64,000 nt of DNA from Galbibacter sp048266365 (GTDB lineage Bacteria; Bacteroidota; Bacteroidia; Flavobacteriales; Flavobacteriaceae), in assembly GCF_048266365.1 (NCBI RefSeq), contig NZ_JBLWZP010000005.1, positions 186,001-250,000 on the forward strand. Reading direction: 5' to 3'. A program made the translations under genes and the position numbers. Position 1 is the first letter of the stretch. Each line of letters starts with the position of its first letter. The notes beneath the pieces are model-generated. The model was not told the DNA's origin. It searched no databases and saw nothing but the letters and a program-made list of their open reading frames with translations. This document shows positions 53,451-62,557 of this stretch, piece by piece.

Positions 53451-54230
53451 TTAATGAAACCAAACGGCCTCAAAAGTAGCTAGTGTTTTATCAGCAGCTT
53501 TTAAAGTTAAGGTATCACCCATCAAACTGTAGTGATCTGCTTTTTCCAGCACTTTCAAATACTCTCCTTCGTAAGGAACATCCATACAGGCCATTCTGGT
53601 CGAGAGCATTTGAGAAAAGTGAATCTTATCTCCTTCTTCCAAGGTATAGGTCCCCCGAATCCCATTACAACCAGTGCTTCCATTAACAGCATTTTCATTC
53701 TCTTTGAGAATAAAATGAGCCTCTTTAGACTGGGTATCCTTTACAGCGATTGGCTTGTCGTTTAAAGTGATGAGTTTCCAGTACTTTTCAGTGATTTTAT
53801 TATCGTAGTTGTTTTTTTTGAGTATATACATCTCTGCTAACTCCCCGGTAATTCTATTACCATCGCCATCAAGACTAAAGAGTTGATTCTCCCCAACCTG
53901 AAACCTTCTGTGATTCGATTGATCATCCTCTATTAGGGTGATCTTACTACCAGAGTCATTCCATTCAAAAACACCCTTTTCTGTAAACACCTCAGGGGTA
54001 GCTTCCTGATATTGATACGATAGTTTGTATGTCAGATCCGTATTGAGTTCCAGTTCCATTAGAATTCCAGGACAGTCGGCGCAGGGTAACAACCCACGAT
54101 ATACACCGTTCCAGTCTAATGAATTTTGGCTGTTGTCCCCAATTGGAAGGTTTTGGCTAGCCTGCTGTTTTGATTTACAAGAACTCATTATAAAAACAAG
54201 TACTGCTACTATACGAAATACTTTGATCAT
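53451..54230 (-). CDS. lipoprotein with NlpE-like and META (HslJ) domains
   Basis: This 259-residue protein has a lipoprotein signal (MIKVFRIVAVLVFIMSSC, lipidated Cys18). An NlpE-like domain (about 40-140) has the CxxC motif LLPCADCPG (Cys50, Cys53). A META/HslJ domain (about 150-255) contains STGCNGIRG and STRMACMD. NlpE senses surface contact and copper in enterobacteria, and HslJ is linked to heat and novobiocin stress. The combination suggests an envelope-stress lipoprotein. The actual role here is unknown. Confidence 0.88.
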   Translation of the reverse strand: MIKVFRIVAVLVFIMSSCKSKQQASQNLPIGDNSQNSLDWNGVYRGLLPCADCPGILMELELNTDLTYKLSYQYQEATPEVFTEKGVFEWNDSGSKITLIEDDQSNHRRFQVGENQLFSLDGDGNRITGELAEMYILKKNNYDNKITEKYWKLITLNDKPIAVKDTQSKEAHFILKENENAVNGSTGCNGIRGTYTLEEGDKIHFSQMLSTRMACMDVPYEGEYLKVLEKADHYSLMGDTLTLKAADKTLATFEAVWFH

Positions 54231-54325
54231 GGTATTGATTTTTATAAAATTAATTGCAGGTATAACTAAGCAGGGAAACCATTACACTCATGTTAAATAA
54301 CATAAAATATCTAAATAATAAATAT

Positions 54326-55153
54326 TTAATTTTCCCTTTTGTCAGCGATCTCCTTTACCATTTTTACGAGTAACGGAAAGGCTGGCTCAGTCATTCCATG
54401 ACCGTAACCATCCATTTCATAAAGCCTGGTATTTTGATGCCCAACGACTTTCATCATACGCATCATATAGGCGTTTTCCTCGTATCGCCCTAACATCTCC
54501 ATTTCACGATCACCAGTAATCAACAACAGTGGAGGTGCCTCTTTCCTTACGTGATACAGAGGTGCTAACGAATCAATAATAGGACGTGTACCAGGGATTC
54601 CTCGTTCTTGTCTTACTGTAAAATGCGTAATGGTATGTCCACTAAAGGGTATCAGTCCGGCAATGGAATCAGCATCAATACCAAAGGCATTGAGGTAAGA
54701 TTTATCCAAACCTACCATACTGGTTAAATATCCTCCAGCAGAATGTCCAGATACAAATATTAGGCCATTATTGCCTCCGTAGTCTTGAATGTTTTTAAAA
54801 GCCCATGCAACTGCAGCCGCAGCATCTTTAATATACGCTGGTGCTTCAACCTTGGGACTCAACCGATAATTTACACCAATTACCGCCATTCCTTTATTTT
54901 TTAAAGCTTCAGGAATTTCCTTTGAGCCGCCAGTTATACCCCCTCCGTGAAACCAAACCACGGTCGGAAAGTCTAATGCCTTTTCTGGATAATAGAGATC
55001 CAATACGCAACGTTCATTGATATAGGAGTCAGAGGCGTTAGTCGCCTGGTCGTAGTACGGTATATTTGATATGGTTTTATAGTTGTAAGTCGTCTCTTGA
55101 GCCCATATCGGCTGCACAAAGATAAACAATAGTATTAGTCCTGTAAGTTTCAC
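54326..55153 (-). CDS. secreted alpha/beta-fold esterase
   Basis: This 275-residue protein has a signal peptide (MKLTGLILLFIFVQPIWAQ). The HGGG oxyanion motif is in VVWFHGGGITGG, and the nucleophile Ser is in SGHSAGG. The catalytic His is likely in DGYGHGM. It is related in type to the esterase at about 32.6-33.6 kb. It overlaps the GT9 gene by four bases and is probably cotranscribed with it. The substrate is unknown. Confidence 0.85.
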   Translation of the reverse strand: MKLTGLILLFIFVQPIWAQETTYNYKTISNIPYYDQATNASDSYINERCVLDLYYPEKALDFPTVVWFHGGGITGGSKEIPEALKNKGMAVIGVNYRLSPKVEAPAYIKDAAAAVAWAFKNIQDYGGNNGLIFVSGHSAGGYLTSMVGLDKSYLNAFGIDADSIAGLIPFSGHTITHFTVRQERGIPGTRPIIDSLAPLYHVRKEAPPLLLITGDREMEMLGRYEENAYMMRMMKVVGHQNTRLYEMDGYGHGMTEPAFPLLVKMVKEIADKREN

Positions 55154-56187
55154 AATTCTTGGCTTTTGGTTAAGTTTATTATTTTTTCAACAACAGCTTC
55201 CACTGGAATGGTCCGCATGACATCCTTATAGGAATCAGGTGCTTTATTTCCATAAACTGAAGTTGGGATTAAAGGATATTGCTTGCGATCGGCGAGTAAT
55301 GAATTTGATTCCGGCTGTTTATAAGGATAAAAGCCGGCATAAGGGTGGGTTACTCCCCAAAGGCTAAGTACTTTTACGCCTTGCATTGCTGCCAGATGCG
55401 CATTACCGCTATCCATGGAAACCATTAAATCCAAATTGGAAATCAATTTTATTTCTTGTTCGAAACTAATCTTCCCAAAAGTATAGGCTGTATTTGGATA
55501 ACTTTCCGAAAGGAGCTTCAACTCTGGCAGTTCCTTTTTACCACCGAATAAGATAAGTTGATAGTTTCCTGTTTTTGAAATGGAATCAATTACTTTTTCC
55601 ATTAAGTCCAACGGATACATTTTTGTGTCATAGAATGCAAATGGCGCAATACCAACCCATGGTTTTGTACCGGTTCCAATTAAATTGTGAACATCGGTTG
55701 ACAAGGGCTGTTTAGCCGGGAAAACATCTTTACTGAGATCTACTTTAAATCCTAAAGATCGAAAGACATCTGCATAGCGCTCTGTACTCGACTTTAGGGG
55801 TTTAAATATGTTGCCCTTTACCAAGGCTCTTTTTTCACTTCTTCCCTTGTTTATGGTTTTTGACCCCACAGCTGAAAAGAAAAAAAACAGCTTAATTACC
55901 CGACTTCTCAATGAGCCGTGTAAATCCGCAACAGCTTCAAAATTTTGATTCTTGATCTCGGAATAAAATTTATATAATCCTTTTATCCCTTTGTGCTTCC
56001 CTCGGATATCGGCAGGTAAAACACTCACACCTTCTACCGTTTCAAACACAGGCTTTAAGAAGGACTGTGTTGCTACACTCACCTTTAATCCTGGGTTTTG
56101 TTGGAGCAATGCTCTAAGTACGGGAACCGCAATAGCCGCATCCCCTACCGCTGAAAATCGAATTGCTAAAATGTGTTTTTTATCCAT
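55150..56187 (-). CDS. glycosyltransferase family 9 (heptosyltransferase-like)
   Basis: This 345-residue protein has the GT-B fold of LPS heptosyltransferases. The N-terminal segment is ILAIRFSAVGDAAIAVPVLRAL (quoted in part), and the C-terminal donor-site motif SMDSGNAHLAAMQGVKVLSLWG is typical of GT9. It transfers a sugar, often heptose, to LPS core. Its neighbours are DUF4254 upstream and an esterase downstream in the same operon, a common grouping. Confidence 0.93.
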   Translation of the reverse strand: MDKKHILAIRFSAVGDAAIAVPVLRALLQQNPGLKVSVATQSFLKPVFETVEGVSVLPADIRGKHKGIKGLYKFYSEIKNQNFEAVADLHGSLRSRVIKLFFFFSAVGSKTINKGRSEKRALVKGNIFKPLKSSTERYADVFRSLGFKVDLSKDVFPAKQPLSTDVHNLIGTGTKPWVGIAPFAFYDTKMYPLDLMEKVIDSISKTGNYQLILFGGKKELPELKLLSESYPNTAYTFGKISFEQEIKLISNLDLMVSMDSGNAHLAAMQGVKVLSLWGVTHPYAGFYPYKQPESNSLLADRKQYPLIPTSVYGNKAPDSYKDVMRTIPVEAVVEKIINLTKSQEL

Positions 56188-56201
56188 ATATTGGATTCCA
56201 A

Positions 56202-56801
56202 CTATTTTTTGTACAGTACTGGATTTAGTTCCTCGTCATTGTACATTTTCATTTGCTTATAGACCTTCATATATTTGGCACCGGAAGCTATGTCATTTAA
56301 TAACTGATCAATTGCTGTAGAAAGGTCTTTCTTTTGTTCAAGTAAAACATCAAGTTTAGCGGTACATTTATCCTTGTGATCTTGAGAAGCATCAACGCGC
56401 TCAGCTTCCTCACGCATATGATAAATCTTTAAGGCCAATATGGACAATCTATCGATGGCCCAAGCAGGAGACTCAGAATTAATAGTAGCTTCCTGTTTTG
56501 GTTCAACATCTTTATACTTCTCTAAAAAATAGCTGTCGATAAACTCTACCATATCTGTTCTATCCTGATTGGAAGCATCAATTTTTCTTTTGAGTGCCAA
56601 AGCGGCAACAGGATCAATTTGCGGATCACGGATAATGTCTTCATAATGCCATTGTACGGTATCAATCCAATTTTTTCTATACAACAAATGTTCAATCTTG
56701 TCTTTAGAGTATGGATTTTCAAAACTCTGGTTGACATCGTCCTCAATATGGTATGTGGTTATACTCTTATCAAATATCTCAAATGCTAACTCGCTAAACA
56801 T
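56202..56801 (-). CDS. DUF4254 protein
   Basis: This 199-residue soluble, mostly helical protein belongs to DUF4254, found in many Bacteroidota next to GT9 glycosyltransferases. It has no signal peptide or membrane helix and is rich in charged residues. The biochemical role is unknown. It lies 14 bp upstream of the GT9 gene and probably shares its transcript. Confidence 0.88.
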   Translation of the reverse strand: MFSELAFEIFDKSITTYHIEDDVNQSFENPYSKDKIEHLLYRKNWIDTVQWHYEDIIRDPQIDPVAALALKRKIDASNQDRTDMVEFIDSYFLEKYKDVEPKQEATINSESPAWAIDRLSILALKIYHMREEAERVDASQDHKDKCTAKLDVLLEQKKDLSTAIDQLLNDIASGAKYMKVYKQMKMYNDEELNPVLYKK

Positions 56802-56825
56802 ATAAGGTGTTTTATAATGAATTTA

Positions 56826-56833
56826 CAAATATA
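56826..56833 (-). promoter_or_regulatory. predicted -7 element (TATATTTG) of the DUF4254-GT9 operon
   Basis: This is a minus-strand match to TAnnTTTG, about 24 bp upstream of the DUF4254 start. It is back to back with the upp promoter about 33 bp away. Confidence 0.5.
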
Positions 56834-56866
56834 CTTATTTAAAATCTGCATATGACTAGAATTCCC

Positions 56867-56874
56867 TAAATTTG
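56867..56874 (+). promoter_or_regulatory. predicted -7 element (TAAATTTG) of upp
   Basis: This plus-strand match to TAnnTTTG is about 28 bp upstream of the start codon. Confidence 0.5.
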
Positions 56875-56902
56875 CAGGAGATTAGCGCAAAAAACAACGC
56901 AT

Positions 56903-57559
56903 ATGCAGGTACATCATCTAGGTCATAAACACTCTATTCTTCATCATTTTTTAGCAGAAATTAGAGATGTTACCATCCAAAAAGACCGTATGCGCTTTAG
57001 ACGGAATATTGAGCGTATTGGAGAGGTTTTAAGTCTGGAATTAAGCAGTACGTTAAACTATTCAGAAAAAAGTATTACCACTCCTCTTGGTCAAAAGAAG
57101 ACCTTCCACCTCGCTGATGAAATTGTCGTCTGTTCCATATTACGAGCTGGATTAAACCTCCATCAGGGTATTTTAAATTATTTAGATCGCGCTGACTCTT
57201 CCTATGTTTCCGCCTATCGAAAACACAGTTCTGAGGTGGATTTTGAAATTAAGGTCCAATATATGGCCACCCAGGATTTTACGGATAAAATTTTAATCCT
57301 TGCAGACCCCATGCTTGCCACAGGACGTTCACTTTTAGCTGTCTATAAGGCCATAGAATCACTAGGTAAACCCAAAGCGATTCATATTTTATCCGTCATT
57401 GGAGCTCAACCTGGGATTGATTTTCTAGATGAGCAACTTCCAAAACAGACACATCTTTGGATAGCGGATATTGACCCGGAACTCAACGAAAGGGGATACA
57501 TCGTACCTGGACTGGGAGATGCAGGGGATCTTGCATACGGTGAAAAATCACAAAAATAA
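56903..57559 (+). CDS. upp: uracil phosphoribosyltransferase
   Basis: Upp converts uracil and PRPP to UMP in pyrimidine salvage. The 218-residue protein has the PRPP-binding motif ILADPMLATGRSL and the C-terminal uracil-site segment GYIVPGLGDAGDLAYG. Length is standard. The end overlaps the convergent DUF6427-like gene by 12 bp. Confidence 0.96.
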   Translation: MQVHHLGHKHSILHHFLAEIRDVTIQKDRMRFRRNIERIGEVLSLELSSTLNYSEKSITTPLGQKKTFHLADEIVVCSILRAGLNLHQGILNYLDRADSSYVSAYRKHSSEVDFEIKVQYMATQDFTDKILILADPMLATGRSLLAVYKAIESLGKPKAIHILSVIGAQPGIDFLDEQLPKQTHLWIADIDPELNERGYIVPGLGDAGDLAYGEKSQK

Positions 57560-58471
57560 CACCAGTATAGGCATACAGATATAGGACCACAAAATCGTTT
57601 CCTTAAGCCAATTTATCTTAACTCTCTCAACATACCTGGCTTGTATTACCGCTAACGGAAACAACATAAAAAGCACCTCTGAGGTATTGGTGACTTCTGA
57701 AATCAATATTACAGCAACGGCAGTAATTAGGCTAATGACTAATAAGATTCCTGGCACACGAGTTTTAAAAGATTTACTCTGTTTTTTAAAGGCGAACATC
57801 ACACAGGCCCATCCACCCATAATTAGTAAAAACAACAATGGTACCAGGTAGCTCAGGTTGCTATATTTTTCAAAAATAAAATCTACTTGAAAATTGAAAA
57901 GTTGAGTCATTTGACTGAGTTGATCTGTTAAATAGAAATAGGTAAAACCCAGTATGGCCAGAGTAAAAAGAGCGACAAATGGAATAAGCATATTTCTATA
58001 GTCGTTCTTTTTATAGAGGAACATGGTGCAAAATACCAGAAAAATAAACAACAGTGACCAGTTAAAAAAGTAAGTTGCCACTAGGATCCAGAGCGTAGCA
58101 TCAAATATTTTGATTTCTACGTCCTTATTGGAACGGATAGACACTAAGCGACGAAAGGCAAGGAGTAGAAAAAAATGTGCTAACAATACATTGAGTTCCA
58201 TAAAAATATTAGGGAACAGGCAAAAAAGTAAGACAAAAAAGAACAACGCATAGGAGTTTCGTTGTGTCAATTCGTTTTTTCGAACAATAAAGTCCACCAT
58301 AATCACGCAAAAGAAAACAACTGCTGAGCATTTCAGCAAATGAAAGATCATGGTCGAATCCAAAACAAAATCAGAGGAAAGCACCTGACGTAACAATAAG
58401 AATAAAATCAAATACAAAAAGAGGATTATAAAGTTTAAAGGATTAGTTCTTTCAAAAATGCTTGATATCAT
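57548..58471 (-). CDS. DUF6427-like multi-pass membrane protein
   Basis: This 307-residue protein has about eight transmembrane helices. The arrangement beside upp and a small one-helix protein (DUF6341-like) is a recurring feature of Flavobacteriaceae and fits DUF6427. The function is unknown. The start codon is adjacent to, and divergent from, the small DUF6341-like gene. Confidence 0.78.
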   Translation of the reverse strand: MISSIFERTNPLNFIILFLYLILFLLLRQVLSSDFVLDSTMIFHLLKCSAVVFFCVIMVDFIVRKNELTQRNSYALFFFVLLFCLFPNIFMELNVLLAHFFLLLAFRRLVSIRSNKDVEIKIFDATLWILVATYFFNWSLLFIFLVFCTMFLYKKNDYRNMLIPFVALFTLAILGFTYFYLTDQLSQMTQLFNFQVDFIFEKYSNLSYLVPLLFLLIMGGWACVMFAFKKQSKSFKTRVPGILLVISLITAVAVILISEVTNTSEVLFMLFPLAVIQARYVERVKINWLKETILWSYICMPILVLFL

Positions 58472-58491
58472 GACAGGTTTTTGTATTTTTG
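58462..58491 (+). promoter_or_regulatory. predicted promoter of the DUF6341-like gene
   Basis: The -7 element TATTTTTG (58484-58491) has a TTG (58462-58464) upstream with a 19-bp spacer, close to the Bacteroidota optimum. It overlaps the 5' end of the divergent membrane protein gene. Confidence 0.5.
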
Positions 58492-58519
58492 TGCTGTAAA
58501 TTTAATATATCTTTTACTG

Positions 58520-58729
58520 ATGAGAGACTTTTTCTACGGGATTCAGGATTTATTTGAGAACGTTTTATTAGTTCCTATGGAGGGATTACGCTTTACTCAC
58601 GGTTGGTGGCTATCCAATATTGTAAATGTGCTTTTTATAGTAATCGGATTTGCCGCATTCTTTTATTGGATGGGTCAAATGAAAAAATTCGACCAAGAGG
58701 AGAAAGACGATTATCAACCGATGATTTAA
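58520..58729 (+). CDS. DUF6341-like small membrane protein
   Basis: This 69-residue protein starts at MRDFFYGIQDLFENVLLVPM, after the predicted promoter. A longer frame from 58481 would begin inside the -7 element and is rejected. It has one transmembrane helix (about 32-52). Small proteins of this kind next to upp are sometimes mislabelled uracil phosphoribosyltransferase in databases. The function is unknown. It is followed by a strong terminator. Confidence 0.82.
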   Translation: MRDFFYGIQDLFENVLLVPMEGLRFTHGWWLSNIVNVLFIVIGFAAFFYWMGQMKKFDQEEKDDYQPMI

Positions 58730-58754
58730 TAGTCGATAGTCAATTATAATATAC

Positions 58755-58788
58755 TAAAAACCCTATGGCTCAGCAATAGGGTTTTTTA
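58755..58788 (+). terminator. intrinsic terminator after the DUF6341-like gene
   Basis: AAAAACCCTAT and ATAGGGTTTTT form a perfect 11-bp stem, with a nine-base loop and a T-run. Confidence 0.85.
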
Positions 58789-58871
58789 GGTTATACCTTT
58801 TTTTTGATTGGCACTGCTTAATGAAGGTTTTGTCTTCCTTAAGCTAACGTAGATAAGGGCCAGCCGAATAT

Positions 58872-60209
58872 CTAATTCGAATATTCATATCCGTATTTAA
58901 TATATTTCATTTCAACATTGTTCAGCAAAAAGGTAGGGTTTTTAATTTTACCTTGTTGACATAAGCTCAATACACCTTTTAAGTCCTGAATTTTGGTGTA
59001 ATTTGCTCGCACCATACATATGGTAAGGTCTGCATAAGGCGTAAGTTCTAATGAATCTGCCACTAACATCAGTGGAGCGGAATCTAGAATAATATAGTCA
59101 TATTTATCCTCCACTTGCTCAAAGAAGCTATCTAAAGCTGTTTTGTCCATCAGAAGTTCTGCCGGATTTGGCGGAATTTGACCAGAGGTTATAATGTCCA
59201 AATATTCGTTTATACAACGGTAAGAAGTGATTTTTGAAACATCCTTTTCTCCGGTAGCTTTAAGGTAATCTACAAGCCCCAAATGCTTAACTTTTATAGC
59301 AGTCCCTTTGATTTGGTTGGATATCTGTGGATTTCTTAAATCTATCCCTAATAACAAGGTTTTCTTGCTGGCGTTGGAAAGAATAATGGCCAGGTTTGTT
59401 GCCGTTAAGGTTTTACCCTCACCCTTAACACTTGAGGTTACCAATATTTTAGTAGCGGCACTCTTGTTTTCCTTTTTGATGTATAAAAAAGACAAGTTGC
59501 TACGAACCACCCGCAGTGCCTCCGCCATAATGGAACGGTCGTCATTGTTTATGACCTTTAGAGCATCCTTTTTAATGCTAGGTAATTCCCCTAACACAGG
59601 AATATTACCAATAATGTGTTCTAATTCAGCTTTGGTTTCTATCTTATTTCGTAAAAAGAAACAAATAAAAGCATATACCATTACCAAAAAACCACCAACA
59701 AGACCTGAGCCCGCAGTTAAAAGAATTCTATTTGGGAAAATCGGTTCAAATGGTGTATACGCCACATCTAATGTTCTGGCCATGGTAGCTTGAGAGGACA
59801 TGATTAAAGAGACCTCTTCTCGCTTTCTAAGTAAGAATAGATAAAGTGCCTCCTTGATGTTTTGTTGACGCTCTATAAACCGGAAATCCTTTTCTTGTTG
59901 TGGAATCTCCATTACTTTGCTATCCAATCTTGATTCCTGCTGTTGTACATCTTGAAGTAAAATATTTAAAGAAGAGGTATAGAGCTTTAAACTTTCAATA
60001 ATATTCGATTTTGTCTTTTCAATTCTGGAACCGAGCTCGATTACCATTGGGTTTTTATCGGTAGAACCAACACGCAGCTGCTCTATCTCTAATACCATGG
60101 TATTATAGGTGCTGATAATCGTATTGATATCATCATTATCAATACCAATATTAGTCGGAATCAAGCTATTGCTATTATTGCTTAATTCACTTATTATGGA
60201 ATTAACCAA
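58872..60209 (-). CDS. polysaccharide tyrosine autokinase (Wzc-type), C-terminal part after a frameshift
   Basis: This is the kinase half of a Wzc protein. It has the end of a coiled-coil periplasmic domain, a membrane helix (about 155-175) and a BY-kinase domain. The kinase domain carries Walker A SSVKGEGKTLTA near residue 260, the DLRNP segment of Walker A' and Walker B DYIILDSAP. A C-terminal tyrosine cluster (KYIKYGYEYSN) is the likely autophosphorylation site. The TTG start listed is only the first usable codon in this frame. The coding sequence continues from the preceding gene in a -1 frame. The kinase domain is intact. Confidence 0.8.
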   Translation of the reverse strand: MVNSIISELSNNSNSLIPTNIGIDNDDINTIISTYNTMVLEIEQLRVGSTDKNPMVIELGSRIEKTKSNIIESLKLYTSSLNILLQDVQQQESRLDSKVMEIPQQEKDFRFIERQQNIKEALYLFLLRKREEVSLIMSSQATMARTLDVAYTPFEPIFPNRILLTAGSGLVGGFLVMVYAFICFFLRNKIETKAELEHIIGNIPVLGELPSIKKDALKVINNDDRSIMAEALRVVRSNLSFLYIKKENKSAATKILVTSSVKGEGKTLTATNLAIILSNASKKTLLLGIDLRNPQISNQIKGTAIKVKHLGLVDYLKATGEKDVSKITSYRCINEYLDIITSGQIPPNPAELLMDKTALDSFFEQVEDKYDYIILDSAPLMLVADSLELTPYADLTICMVRANYTKIQDLKGVLSLCQQGKIKNPTFLLNNVEMKYIKYGYEYSN

Positions 60210-60211
60210 CT

Positions 60212-61213
60212 CTATTTTGTAAGGGTTTCCAGTTCCTTTTTCTTGGTTTCAGAAATATGCTCTACGAATTGTTCCGCCTGAAAAGCGATATCAGTCAACT
60301 TATTGGTACTCTTAAAATCCACCTTACTACGCTCAACGGAGTCAAGCTCCTGGCTGATGATTCGCAATCGCTTTTCGATAAATCGGGCCGTATTTAAAGA
60401 AATAGCATTTTTGTTTTTTATAGCGTTCTTATTGTAAAAAACAACCATGCTGTTGAGGATTTCCTCGGAGATTTCTACTGATGTATTCTCCATTGATATT
60501 GCCAAAACAGAGCTGTTTTCGACTATACTGACTCCTACGTTTTTAATCAGCTCATCTATCACGTCTGATCTCCTACGCAAGAGGACTTCATAGGTAGTAA
60601 AATACGCTTTGTCGCCGTTAGTGCGAAATAGTGGATTTTCAGTGACTGTGATCTCGCAAAAACCCAATTCAATTCTGGTATTTAAATCAAAGGTCCTCTC
60701 GCCTTCTTCAGAATAAAGCGTAAAGCTTGTTCCGTCCCTATTGAGTCGAATACTAAGGTTAGGATCAACATCAGTATTGATTAAAGACAAATATCCCACC
60801 TCTACTTTAAAAGGAACTGCTCTAGGTTGTAATGGGATTTGTACAAAGGTATCGTCATGCAAATACGCAACAATTAAATCCAAGCTGTCGACAACGTTTC
60901 CAAGAATCCTTCTTGACTTTAGGATTTCTATTTCATTTTGAAGGAAATCAGAAGAAAACCCACTGAAAATATCTAAGGATTCTATCCCCTGTAATTGACT
61001 AAAGGGGTCCTTTTGAGTATTCTCTTCTATAAGTATTGTGGTCTTAGTAAGATACCGATTTGGCAATAAATTAGCGATGATATACCCGCCAATTGCAAAA
61101 ACAACTAAAGCAATAAGGATGAGTTTCCATTTGGATTGAATTACTTTGAATAATTCTGCTAGGTCAATTTCGTCTTCGTCGTTAACTGATACCGGGGTGG
61201 TGTATTGTGACAT
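60212..61213 (-). CDS. polysaccharide tyrosine autokinase (Wzc-type), N-terminal part before a frameshift
   Basis: This 333-residue part contains the Wzz domain. It has a first membrane helix (about 31-52, LILIALVVFAIGGYIIANLL in part), periplasmic alpha/beta segments and the start of the coiled coil. It ends with KKKELETLTK and a TAG formed where the sequence reads ACAAAATAG. One added A restores the frame and yields a single protein of about 780 residues, the normal Wzc length. It is the second gene of the surface-polysaccharide operon, eight bases after wza. Confidence 0.85.
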   Translation of the reverse strand: MSQYTTPVSVNDEDEIDLAELFKVIQSKWKLILIALVVFAIGGYIIANLLPNRYLTKTTILIEENTQKDPFSQLQGIESLDIFSGFSSDFLQNEIEILKSRRILGNVVDSLDLIVAYLHDDTFVQIPLQPRAVPFKVEVGYLSLINTDVDPNLSIRLNRDGTSFTLYSEEGERTFDLNTRIELGFCEITVTENPLFRTNGDKAYFTTYEVLLRRRSDVIDELIKNVGVSIVENSSVLAISMENTSVEISEEILNSMVVFYNKNAIKNKNAISLNTARFIEKRLRIISQELDSVERSKVDFKSTNKLTDIAFQAEQFVEHISETKKKELETLTK

Positions 61214-61220
61214 TTGTTTA

Positions 61221-61991
61221 TTAATTAGTTAGTAGGACAACTAGGGAGATTAACACAGAGGCGATAGAGATATAAACCGGTGTATTTCTATTGTAGGTTG
61301 AACTCTGTACCTGTGCATTATTTGGTTGTACATAGACAATGTCACTTTGTTGCAAATAATAGGCAGGGGAGTTTATAAAATCTGAACTTGTCAGGTCAAC
61401 ACGATAGTTTATTTTGGTGTCATCTCCTGACTCGCGAATGACGAGAATATTATCGCGCTTTCCGTAGATGGTTAAATCACCGGCCATACTCAAGGCTTCC
61501 AATAATGAGATCTTTTCATCGTTGATAGTAAAATTCCCAGGCTTACTTACCTCTCCCAATACAGAAATACTGTAATTGACAATTCGCAAATTAACGATAG
61601 GGTTTTTGATGTACTCTTTTAACTGTTGTTCAAGAAAATCTACGGCCTCACTTCTTTCCTTTCCAGCAATAGTAACGGTTCCTAATACAGGAAAAGAAAT
61701 AGTTCCCTGAGCATTAACCAAATACGTCTGTAACTGTTGAGCCGTACTAATCTGAGACCCATTAGAGGAGTACGAAGGTGTAATAGGTAAATTAAAAGGA
61801 GCGGCTGATAATGGATCATCCGCAGAAACAATAATCGTTAAAAGATCATTAGGTTTAATCGTGGTCTCATACGCGGAGGCAGAGATTTGACTTTGCGCGC
61901 CAACTATATCCTGAACATAGAGAATATCTTTCTTAGACGCACACGAATTCGCCAACACAAAAAGTGTTAACAGTAAACATATTCGCAGCAT
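61221..61991 (-). CDS. polysaccharide export lipoprotein (Wza-type)
   Basis: This 256-residue outer-membrane polysaccharide export protein has a lipoprotein signal (MLRICLLLTLFVLANSC, lipidated Cys17). The N-terminal polysaccharide-export (PES) domain includes IKPNDLLTIIV. SLBB-like domains follow (YSISVLGEVSKPGNF and a later beta-grasp). The C-terminal hydrophobic helix (PVYISIASVLISLVVLL) would span the outer membrane as in Wza octamers. It opens into the Wzc kinase downstream. Confidence 0.92.
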   Translation of the reverse strand: MLRICLLLTLFVLANSCASKKDILYVQDIVGAQSQISASAYETTIKPNDLLTIIVSADDPLSAAPFNLPITPSYSSNGSQISTAQQLQTYLVNAQGTISFPVLGTVTIAGKERSEAVDFLEQQLKEYIKNPIVNLRIVNYSISVLGEVSKPGNFTINDEKISLLEALSMAGDLTIYGKRDNILVIRESGDDTKINYRVDLTSSDFINSPAYYLQQSDIVYVQPNNAQVQSSTYNRNTPVYISIASVLISLVVLLTN

Positions 61992-62118
61992 TATTAATTT
62001 AGGTTTTAATCGAATTTTCGTTTAATGGCGTGTAGTAGGTCACCATCGAACACATTACATTAGTTTTACTTAATATTTCAATATTTTTGGGGGGAAATAT
62101 TAATATGCAAATTAAAAA

Positions 62119-62126
62119 CAAATTTA
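62119..62126 (-). promoter_or_regulatory. possible -7 element (TAAATTTG) of wza
   Basis: This is a minus-strand match to TAnnTTTG. It would give a leader of roughly 120 nt, leaving room for antitermination or other control of the polysaccharide operon. Weak evidence. Confidence 0.3.
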
Positions 62127-62513
62127 GATCTGTTATATCATACAAACATTAAGCTGTGGTAAAGTTATGTATTATAGCTCACATATAGTTTATATGTTCA
62201 AATTAAATTTATTATTTTAGGCACTCTGCACAGCACCAAAGCATTAAAATGAAATAAATCACGATTTAATGGCATATTGAGGATGAAACACTCTACTTAC
62301 CACTGAATTATAGAACAAAAGAATGCAAATCATTTTCTAAATCAAATAGGAATCACATCGTCGCAACAGTACCCTTCTGCGTATTAAAAATAATACCAAG
62401 GGGACTTCAACGATCCTATCCCACTTGAAATACGGGTATAATTAAGTTCAATAGCTTAAGGGCCAGGAAACCGCGTTTAATCCCTGGACAACGCCAAGAA
62501 CCTGAAACCAAAA

Positions 62514-62557
62514 GATCCTACTAAAAAACGCATTTGAAAACGCATTTTAGTAGGATC
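62514..62557 (-). terminator. terminator-like hairpin after the wzz gene
   Basis: GATCCTACTAAAA and TTTTAGTAGGATC form a perfect 13-bp stem. The loop holds a direct repeat of AACGCATTT. A short T-run (TTTT) follows on the minus strand. It lies about 65 bp after the wzz stop. Confidence 0.7.

Noticed and set aside
62463..62487. CCAGG...CCTGG hairpin in the wza-wzz gap.
   Set aside because: The stem is only 5 bp with a long loop; not clearly above chance.
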